Shown: positions 55,816-64,000 of the stretch, piece after piece
Layout of the letters: each line of letters starts with the position of its first letter
How positions within the stretch are numbered: position 1 is the first letter of the stretch
NCBI RefSeq assembly: GCF_029407905.1
Contig: NC_073643.1
Span: 43,062,501-43,126,500, forward strand
From: Bubalus kerabau
Lineage: Eukaryota; Chordata; Mammalia; Artiodactyla; Bovidae
Direction: 5' to 3'
Length of the DNA stretch: 64,000 nt
Position numbers and translations under genes: made by a program
Notes under the pieces: generated by a model
What the model was told of the DNA's origin: nothing
Databases searched by the model: none
What the model saw: only the letters and a program-made list of their open reading frames with translations

Positions 55816-57918
55816 CCCCTGTCCTTCCCTAATAAAGAATTATGGTGGCCCTAAACACGTTACATGATATTATGTCACATTCCTTAGATTTACGAAGTGT
55901 ATCCAGCACACACAGAACTGAGGTACATCTGGGAACCATGCTCATTCTTAGTGAACATCTTTGCCAAATTCTGCCAAAACGTTGAACATCTTTGCCAAAA
56001 CACAATTTATAAGCACTGTGTTTTAGAATTTTACATAGCGTTTTTCAGGTTTTCAGGCTGTAGTTGGTTCTTTTAGGTCAAGGTCAACGTGTGTGGGTTG
56101 CACAGGTTGTCTTGCCTGACAGTTCCCAGCCAAAGTGGAAGTGAGGATGCCGTGCAGTTGAGGCTTCCACTGTAAGCCCCAGACCTGGGGGCCAAAAAAG
56201 GGCAGTTTCCCCCTTCTCTGCCACCTTGGTACTAGCCCAGTAGAAGGCTGAGCGCTACAGTCATCCCCGTTCAGAGACCTCTGCTTATCACACTGGTTCA
56301 TCACAGGCTCCCAAAGCAGTTTAGCAATTTTATCTGCCAGTTCTAGGCTTTTCCTTTCTTGGACACATTTGCACATGATGACATTTTCTCAGAAACCTCA
56401 CATCAGTTCAGCAGTTTCATCTGCACATTCTTTCCATTCATCCAGTCTAGAAAGGCCTTTAAACATGACATGTTCCCTCGTGGTCTCCTTTCCCAGTCTG
56501 GCCGTTGGTTCTCTGGGTGACCAGTTTGATTTGCCTTTTCTAGCTTGATAATTCTTTTTGGCAGAGCAGAAAGCAGGAAATTAGAAGCTGATTCAACTTC
56601 TTTTCTGATGATCTAGTTGTATTTGTAGATCAAAGGATATTTAATATTTATGGTTTTGAATATCGACTTTAATATAAAGTTAGTTATAATCCTGGATATT
56701 GTATTGTGTGTGCTAGAAATTGGATGTACTTAATATTCTTTAAAAAGTTTCTTTAAGAATCACTTAGAGGTATGAATTTGTCTAATAAACTTAAACCCCA
56801 CTGTTACGTTTGACTTGGAAGGTCCACCCCTCTCTTGTTGAGGATGGAAGAAAGTTGATCACTGATCAGTGCATTAATGTAAACTCTAAGAGTTTACATT
56901 ATGCTATGCTACCAAGAAGTTTTATTCTCTAGCTCAAAGAGAACACAATTCTGCAGGAGACAAAATAAATAGTAAATACTGTCATCTCTCAAATAATAGT
57001 CTTTTACAGTAAAGGTATAAACCAAGCAGGGAGATATTTCTGTAGCTCTGCGATATTTAGTATACCATTATATATATTCTCACATATATGCATGCGTATG
57101 TCTCAGATACATCTCCTTAATGGAGTCTGTATTTTCTATCAGCACAGATACCTGCATCTATGCGTTGTATTTCATGGTGTGTTCTGCTGGACAAGTTAAA
57201 GGCTTACAAATTTAGGACGTAATGTTTAATGAAAATGTACGCTATCAATTTCTGTCATGATGTAAGCGTTGTTTTGCTAACTCTGTGATCTACTTGCCTT
57301 AAAACCTTCCTATAATTAGATATTTCCCAGGATATGAGATTAATAGAGCAGTGTCACACAAACCATCTTCCCTGCCCCAACTGCGAGAACATCCTTTTCC
57401 CCTGAATAAGACTGTTTGCTCTGATAGATTTTATCCTGATGGTAATTTGATTTATGGGACTGATGTTGAATTTCTTCCTTTCAAATTTATGGTCTGGTAG
57501 ATTCCATGCTGAGTTCAAGATGCTGAGCCTAATGATATTCACATTGGTGGCATTATATTGATTTGTTTTGGTATGATATATAGGGCTTTTAAAAATAATA
57601 ACACTGACTAATTATACAATATACTTTTTTATGCTTATGCACACTGAAATTAAGATTTATGCTCAATATCATGTGATTCATTTTATAAGTGTCTAAATCC
57701 AGAACTCTGAATTGATGACATTTTTAATTGGGAATAGGTAGTGATGTGTGTCTTCTCTTGTTACTTCCTAAAGGTTCAGTATTTGAGTGCTGCTGTTATT
57801 TGTTATAATTTATTTTGTGGGCTTTGTGGGGCATTTTATAATTAACACATATGCATACAAGAGACTTCTGTTCTAGTTAACCAAACCCTAAAGAAAAATT
57901 AGGTAACTAGCTTTGATA
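55816..57918. other. Unannotated sequence with a short direct repeat and two palindromes
   Basis: Includes the 17-base repeat tgaacatctttgccaaa at 55952 and 55983 and the palindromes at 56860-56900. No repeat family recognised. Confidence 0.55.
56860..56900. repeat. Two adjacent perfect palindromes
   Basis: cactgatcagtg (56860-56871) is self-complementary. aatgtaaactct and agagtttacatt (56876-56887 and 56889-56900) are perfect 12-base inverted repeats separated by one base. Confidence 0.95.
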
Positions 57919-57929
57919 TGTGAAGTATA

Positions 57930-58234
57930 GGATTTCTCAGGTGGGCGCTAATAGTAAAGAACTCCCTGCCAGTGTAGAAAACATAAGAGACACGGGTTTG
58001 ATACCTGAGTTGGGAAGATCCCCTGGAGAGGGCATGGCAACCCACCCACTCAAGCGTTCTTTTGTGTGTATATATATATATATATATATTTTTTTTTTTT
58101 AATTTATATTGATCACTCAAGTATTCTTGCCTGAAAATCCCAGGGACAGAGGAGCCTGGTGGGCTGCAGTCCATAGGGAGCAGAATCTGGCACGACTAAA
58201 GCAACTTAGCGCTCACACACACACACACACACAC
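57930..58234 (+). mobile_element. Bov-tA SINE interrupted by a TA-rich insertion
   Basis: The head and first half (gatttctcaggtgggcgcta to catggcaacccacccactca) and second half (attcttgcctgaaaatccca to gcaacttagcgctcac) make one SINE. The direct repeat gtgaagtata at 57920-57929 and 58235-58244 bounds it. A (CA)n run (58212-58234) ends it. Confidence 0.9.
58051..58113. repeat. TA-rich insertion inside the Bov-tA with a target-like duplication
   Basis: (TA)n at 58068-58089 and a T-run, bordered by actcaagcgttctt on the left and actcaagtattctt on the right. Confidence 0.7.
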
Positions 58235-58244
58235 GTGAAGTATA

Positions 58245-59112
58245 AACCCTTATAGTTTTATGCTACACTCTGAAAATGAATTAAATGCCCATCACATGGG
58301 ATAATGGATGTGAACATACTTTTGTATACTACATGTCAATTGATAAAGTGTAGTGGCTTAAAGGTGATAAACATTGGTCCACACAGCCCATTGTTTGTGG
58401 AGAATAGAAGAACATGTGAGCATGAATAGCATGTTATATCTGAAATATACCAAAATCTCAAGCTAATTTCAAATATTCTAGTTTCATACCTCTGTGAAAA
58501 GGAATTTTCCTGGGTCTAAAATCAATTTTAGTATATGGTATTTGAGCTTTTACCATGAATAATATACAATCTATTAGTAAAGACCTTGACCAAAAAATCA
58601 GTCATTAAATTAAAAAAAAAAAGCCAAAACACAAATTATTATGGGTCAGTTTACTTATGGATTGCTTTATTAAAAAAAAAAAATGATACAGATACTTGGC
58701 GTTAATGAATTGAAAACTTTAGTTGGTTGACCAGATTTATTCCTTTTTCAACCAGCTGTCCTGTTGTTGTATGAAAACAGGTTTGCTGAGGTCTTTGCCA
58801 ACAGACAGCAAACTATTATGATGAAAAATGTGACTTTTTAGTGTCATGCATCTGTTAACCAATTCACATCCAACATTCTAAACTGTTCTCTTCATTTCCT
58901 TGCCTATATTCCCATGAAAACTTCATTTATTTATTCACAAGTTATTTTAAGATAAGCCATTTCCCCCAGTTTGTAGTGCAGCTTTATGGAAAGAGACATC
59001 ATCATGGAGTCTGACAGATCTGTCCTTGAAATAATAATACTCCTTCATGAATAATTTCTGGGAAATCTATTTTTCAAAAACTCAATTTTTAGGAATAAAT
59101 AACTTTGTAAAA
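58245..59112. other. Unannotated AT-rich intronic sequence
   Basis: A-runs at 58610-58622 and 58671-58682. No family recognised. Confidence 0.5.
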
Positions 59113-59572
59113 CTGCCGGCAATGCAGGATACCTGGGTTTGATCCCTAGGTTGGGAAGATCCGCTGGAGGAGGGCGTGACAGCTCAGTTCAGTTCAGTCG
59201 CCCAGTTGTGTCCGACTCTTTGTGACCCCATGGACTGCAGCATGCCAGGCCTCCCTGTCCATCACCAATTCCCAGAATTTACCCAAACTCATGTCCATTG
59301 AATTGGTGATGCCATCCAACCATCTCATCCTCTGTCGTCCCCTTCTCCTTTCACATTCAATCTTTCCCATCAGCAGGGTCTTTTCAAATGAGTCAGCTCT
59401 TTGCTTCAGGTGGCCAAAGTATTGGAGTTTCAGCTTCAACATCGTGACAACCCAGTCTAATATCCTTGCCTGGGGAATCCCCATGGATAGAGGAGCCTGG
59501 CAGGCTACAGTCCATGGAGTTGCAGAGTCCGACACAACTGAGTGACTACGCACAGCACAATGCACACAGCTC
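59113..59572 (+). mobile_element. Bov-tA SINE split by a BovB tail
   Basis: The left part (ctgccggcaatgcaggatac to cgtgac) lacks the first head bases. The right part resumes at cgtgacaacccagtctaata and ends with the BovA tail. Confidence 0.9.
59182..59442 (-). mobile_element. BovB 3' tail nested in the Bov-tA
   Basis: Starts gctcagttcagttcagtcgc. The direct repeat cgtgaca at 59175-59181 and 59443-59449 shows the insertion site. The minus strand keeps about 80 residues of the BovB reverse transcriptase C-terminus open (GRQRMRWLDGITNSMDMSLG), which explains much of the 191-aa frame over 59194-59769. Confidence 0.94.
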
Positions 59573-59625
59573 AGCACAAGAATGTAAAAAAGAAAGTTCC
59601 TAACGTGGTGCATGTGTGCATGCTG

Positions 59626-59826
59626 AGGAGTTTCACTCGTGTCCGACTCTTTGCGATCCTGTGGACAGTAGCCCATCAGGCTCCTCTGTCCATTGAATTC
59701 TCCAAGCAAGAATACTGGAATGGGTTGCCATGCCCTCCTCCAAGGGATCTTCCTGACCCAGTGGTCCAACTTGGTCTCTTACATCTCCTGCTTTGACAGG
59801 AGAGTTCTTTACCACTAGCGCCACCA
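59626..59826 (-). mobile_element. Bov-tA SINE
   Basis: Complement of a Bov-tA (tcactcgtgtccgactcttt to accactagcgccaccata), 55 bp after a plus-strand Bov-tA half, so the two form an inverted pair. Confidence 0.92.
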
Positions 59827-62047
59827 TAAATAAGGTTGTAAAATAGAAACTACTTGGGTATGATAGATGCTCAGTGAAACCTGATAGCTACTCAATGAAG
59901 GTTCATTCTAATTCTACTAGTATTTAACTCACAGAATATAGATTTGGGCTTTGGATGACTGAGCATGAGCTTTAGTTTTTTGATGCAAACACCAGTAACA
60001 CTAGCAATACTTGTATGCTTTTTCTATTGTATACCTGGGTTGTTAGAAATAAAATATTGGCAGTCCTGAGTTCTGTGCATAATGCAAAATGCATACTTAA
60101 TGTATATTAGAAAAATGTATGCATCAAGCTATTCTTTTGTTATTTTCTTTATGTGATTCTCATCCCCCCATGAGATGTTGGTGCTTTTGACCTAGCAAAC
60201 ACACATGTGAATAATTGCTTTAAGTTGGATTTTAATATTTAACTAAAAATTTAAAGGAAAATAAAATTGTACTGAGAAAATAGTCACCATTTTCTATCAG
60301 TTTGCTTGCAAGGTTAGAAAAGACATTCACGTTTAAATATCTCTTTAATGATGGAAATGAAGAGCGCTCTATAACCTTGTAGTCAATAAGCCTGGGGATT
60401 AAACTCTGTAATTTAGGAGCTCATTAGCCATCCTTTCACTTAGGACAATAATAATTTAATACCTTAACACCCCCTCACTCCAATGACTTGCGAATCATAT
60501 TTCCTTTCCAGAGCCTTCTCCTTTCCAGAACTGTTGATTGACACTTGCAATTAGCTGAAATACAGTAAGGTAATCCTGGGGAGTATCGGCTTACTGTAAA
60601 TAGATTATGCTTTCTTTTATTTTGACTAAACTTTGGACAAAGTAGGTCTTAAGAAAAGCGAGCGAGAGAGAATGCGCAGCACCAAGTGTTTTCTAAAAAC
60701 CCCATCTCTAGTTGGTGGAGTTTTTGTTCAAAACCAGAAGGCTGACTCTGTTCACTATTTTCATAGTTTTTGGAAACACTTTGCCATATGAGTTGGGTTT
60801 TAAGATGAAAATACTCATGATAGAGTTCCTTTTGTTTGAGATGTGATCAGGGCTGCTGAATGAAACATTCTGTTTCAAAAAGTGTTAATGGAACATCTCT
60901 TACTAGTTTTATTAACAGATTATTTTGTGGTATTTTTTTTACTGTGTATACAGAATGATTGCTCAAGTGGTAGCATTAACTCAGTTGCTGTCTTCCAGAC
61001 ACTGCTAGGCATGGGAAATTAAAAAAAAAAAAAAAGAAACCACATCCTGTCTCTCAGAAAACTCATAGCCTAGCTTCAGAAAAATGAAAAAGTGAGCTTT
61101 AAGATATTGTGAAAGGCATAATAGAGGACTATGAGAACAATGAAATTGAGTGATTTTATTCTTGAGGTACCAGGTGTTGATTAAATGTGAGTGCTGAGTA
61201 TCTAGTAATTAACTGATTAAACTCATTACTTGGTACAGGTATCATGTTTACATGTTTCTAGATTTTTTTCCCCCCTCCTCTGGGGACGGCTTTATCTTTT
61301 CATTTCCATTTCTCTAAATATCAGTTTGAGCTATAAATCAACCAAGCAGTAAGCTCGAAGATGAGGAAAATGGCTGTAATAGCTAGTATGTCCTAACATC
61401 TTTGAATTTTCTTTGAATTAGTCACGGTGAATTTAATCCACCCAAAAACCAAACATTGGGGAATCACTTAGGCATCAAATTCTGGATCCAGTCCCCCATC
61501 TCCACCACTTTCAAACATTTTGGTGGTCATGATAGGAAGGCATCAAAGATCATCTCAAAGACAATTTCTTTGAATGCACTATTAGTGAGGGAATTTAATC
61601 TGTTGCTTGCTGTGTTAGCTGTCGGGGTAATCTGACTCTTAGCGTCTCATCTGGATATACTGATGGCTAGTGACTGATCCTTTCTCTCTCTTCTCATTTC
61701 TCAAAAGCTGCAGTAGCTATGTGGATCCATAGTATAAAAGGAATGTGCAAAAGAACTTTAAAACTCAAAATCAATGGGAAAGGTAAATGACAATTGAAAG
61801 GTCCGTTAATGTGGAAGTGAAAGAGAGATGCAAGTACTCATAACAAAAGGAAAAGTAATTAGAAGAATATAGTTAATTGGAAAGCGCATTTTACCCAGTT
61901 TTCCATAAGCATTGTTCTCCATAGTAACCTTCTCTATTCCCAGAGGCCTCAACAACCATCTGTCTCTGTATATAGTGAACTCTCAAGTTAATATGACCAT
62001 CCCAGACTTCTTTGCTGCCTCCTGACCTCTGTAACCTAACAGCCTAT
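59827..62047. other. Unannotated AT-rich intronic sequence, about 2.2 kb
   Basis: An A-run at 61020-61036. No young repeat recognised and no exon-like segment. Confidence 0.5.
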
Positions 62048-62061
62048 TAGCCCTCTCTACT

Positions 62062-62187
62062 GCTGCTGCTAAGTTGCTTCAGTCGTGTCCGACTCTGTGC
62101 AACCCCATGGACTGCAGCCTACCAGGCTCCTCCATCCATGGGATTTGCCAGGCAAGAGTACTGGAGTGGGGTGCCATTGCCTTCTCC
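62062..62187 (-). mobile_element. BovA monomer SINE with perfect 14-bp target duplication
   Basis: Starts with the complement of the CAG tail (gctgctgctaagttgcttca) and ends attgccttctcc. The perfect direct repeat tagccctctctact is at 62048-62061 and 62188-62201. Confidence 0.95.
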
Positions 62188-62299
62188 TAGCCCTCTCTAC
62201 TAGGGACCCTAAAATGTACCTCAAAGTCAGTGGGACTACCTTCTGGAGTTTCTTACCAGTGAATGCTACAACCTAAGTATCAAGTAGAAATCTAGGGAT

Positions 62300-63200
62300 G
62301 ACCATTGATTCCTCCTGTTTTCTTAATCTTCCCCAAACCAATTGATCAACAGATTCTTTAGATTTTACTTCATCATATTTCTTAAATCTATCCATTTCTG
62401 CTCATTACCACTGCCACCACTTAGTCAAAGCTACCAGCTTCTTTTATCTGAACCACTGGGTGGCCTATTCATTGATCATTGGAATATGATCCCTGCCATG
62501 CTTCTATATTACTTATGCCCCCTGAGATTTGACTGCATATGAAAATGTACCATTGCCAACTTCTTTCTCCCTCCCTCTCAATCTCTCACGCTCTAATCTT
62601 CCCATTGTTTCCCACTGCAACCCATGCACCTTAACTTCATCTGACTCGCACTTACTTTTCTCTTATCACTTTTCTCTTTTCTCTTTATCTTATCACACTT
62701 TTCTCTTTTCACACTTCCCCACTCATCACTGTTTCCCTCACTGACTTGTTCCAGCCACACAGTTCATCAGCTCCTTGAACACTGCATGGCACTTCCTCCC
62801 CTAGGCCTTTGCATATACTATTTTCCCCTCTGCAGTGCTCTACTTTTATTCTGTCACCTTTCTTCCATCTAATTAATGCTGACTCACCCTTTACTTCTCA
62901 TCTTAGGCCTCATTTCTTCAGACCTGACTCCCAGCCTAAGTCTACCTTCTTAGTCATAGGCTCTCATTGAACTGTTATTCCTTTCCCTAAAGAAAGAAGT
63001 TAATTTGTGATTATACATTCATACCATCAATGAATGTCTGCTCTTTCATTAGACTGGGACTCTGTGAGGTCAGAGGTCTTGTCTGTTTTACTCACCACTG
63101 TGTCCCAGTGCCAAGTACATGAAGAGGTGCATGTGAATATCTCTTGAAGCAATAATGAATGGAGAGATGGATGGATGGTTGAATGAATGAATGGACAAAT
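62300..63200 (+). mobile_element. L2-like LINE 3' region and tail
   Basis: Degraded L2 text: tgttccagccacacagttca, tttgcatatactattttccc, then agactgggactctgtgaggt and ttgtctgttttactcaccac, ending in tandem gatg/gaatg units. A C/T-rich section at 62640-62740 may be a local expansion. Confidence 0.7.
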
Positions 63201-63294
63201 AACTCAGAGTACTTCCTGCAAGATTTTTCACCTCTCTCAATGCCTTGCCATGTATTTTATGCATTGAGATGAGAAATGGTATCCCAAATATTTA

Positions 63295-63490
63295 GGAATA
63301 TGGGTTCCAAGTCAGAATACTTCATTAGAATCTTTTACTTGTATGTTACTTGCACTGTCTCCCTAGACCTCATTTTTTCTGTAAGATAAAGGCAGTACTA
63401 TCTTATAGATTCAGTGGTTCAAGGGATTAAATGAAATAGTCTGTGCTTAGTTCTTGGCATACTGATTATTTATAGTAAGAAGTCATTAAA
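63295..63490 (+). mobile_element. MIR SINE fragment
   Basis: Reads ggttccaagtcagaatactt, cctcattttttctgtaagat and ttcaagggattaaatgaaat, the MIR pattern. Confidence 0.65.
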
Positions 63491-63504
63491 TAGTGTCTAT
63501 GACA

Positions 63505-64000
63505 ATGATTAGACAGTGTATTAAAAAGCAGAGACATCACTTTGCCAACAAAGATCTGGAAAATCAAAGCTATGATTTTTCCAGTAGTCATGTAAAGATG
63601 TGAAAGTTGGACCATAAAGAAGGCTGAGCACTAAAGATTTGATGCTTTCGACTTATGCTGATGAAGAAGACTCTTGAGAGAAAGGAGATCAAAGCAGTCA
63701 ATCCTAAAGGAAATCAACCCTGAATATTCATCAGAAGGACTGTTGCCAAAGCTGAAGCTTCAGTACTTTGGCCTCTCTGATGAGAAGAACCAACTCATTA
63801 GAAAAGACCCTGATGCTGACAAAGATTGAGGGCAGGAGGAGAAGGGTGTGACAGAGGATGAGATGGTTAGATAGCATTACCAATTCAATGGACATAAATT
63901 TGAATGAACTCTGGAAGATAATGGAGGACAGAGGAGCCTAGTGTGCTATTGTCCATGGAATCACAAAGAGTAAGACACAACTTAGTGACTGAACAACAGC
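63505..64000 (+). mobile_element. BovB 3' tail, plus strand (reaches the window end)
   Basis: The only BovB tail here in sense orientation: gagaagactcttgagag-type text, tcaatcctaaaggaaatcaa, agaggatgagatggttagat and the terminal tggaatcacaaagagtaaga. Sense frames are broken by substitutions. The element may continue past the window. Confidence 0.92.

Larger units (their letters stand above)
10798..64000 (+). other. FHIT: FHIT intron 7, 5' part (partial, at least 53 kb)
   Basis: From the donor of the 30-nt exon to the end of the window I found no sequence encoding the HVHVHV/LPRKAGDF segment that starts the next FHIT exon. The whole remainder is therefore read as intron. Its contents are interspersed and simple repeats plus unannotated unique sequence. 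My scan for the 69-nt next exon was by eye, so a small chance of a miss remains. Confidence 0.8.

Noticed and set aside
59194..59769. 191-aa minus-strand open frame, the longest in the window
   Set aside because: It runs through a Bov-tA, a BovB tail and another Bov-tA half. The recognisable part is the C-terminus of the BovB reverse transcriptase. Not a gene.

Overview
The window is intronic DNA from a ruminant, most likely a bovid. The lineage call rests on dozens of Bov-tA and BovA SINEs, 3' tails of the RTE-type LINE BovB, bovine-type L1 3' ends, cetartiodactyl CHR-type tRNA SINEs and mariner-derived miniature elements. No bacterial or viral gene organisation is present.

The only protein-coding sequence I can support is two exons of FHIT (fragile histidine triad, a diadenosine triphosphate hydrolase and tumour suppressor) on the + strand. 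They are a 146-nt exon at 9244-9389 (end of codon 35 to codon 83) and a 30-nt exon at 10768-10797 (codons 84-93). Both have GT donors and AG acceptors, and their reading phases join correctly. In human numbering they are exons 6 and 7. The next exon, which carries the catalytic His triad, was not found, so the remaining 53 kb reads as the 5' part of intron 7. Bases 1-9243 are the 3' end of intron 5, and 9390-10767 is the complete intron 6.

The rest is a layered repeat landscape. The oldest layer is MIR, L2, L1M, hAT-Charlie-like and Tigger-like fossils. Above it lie CHR-type SINEs at 13.8, 16.5, 33.4 and 39.3 kb. The youngest layer is Bov-tA, BovA and Bov-A2 SINEs, BovB tails and L1 3' ends. 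Several insertions are nested, for example BovB inside a CHR SINE at 16.6 kb, BovB inside Bov-tA at 59.2 kb and BovA inside L1 at 0.85 kb. Many have readable target-site duplications. Simple repeats include (GT)n, a (CACG)n run at 25.6 kb, (TA)n at 58 kb and long polypyrimidine tracts.

The observations I rank highest are: two mariner hairpin elements, one of them in the short intron between the two coding exons and the other with an arm resembling the cattle miR-2284/2285 family; the 30-nt in-frame exon just before the catalytic triad; the poor polypyrimidine tract before exon 6; two adjacent perfect palindromes at 56.9 kb; two pieces of one LTR type in opposite orientation at 50-51 kb; and inverted SINE pairs that could form double-stranded RNA in the FHIT pre-mRNA. 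I found no convincing undescribed gene system. The long open frames are translations of repeats.
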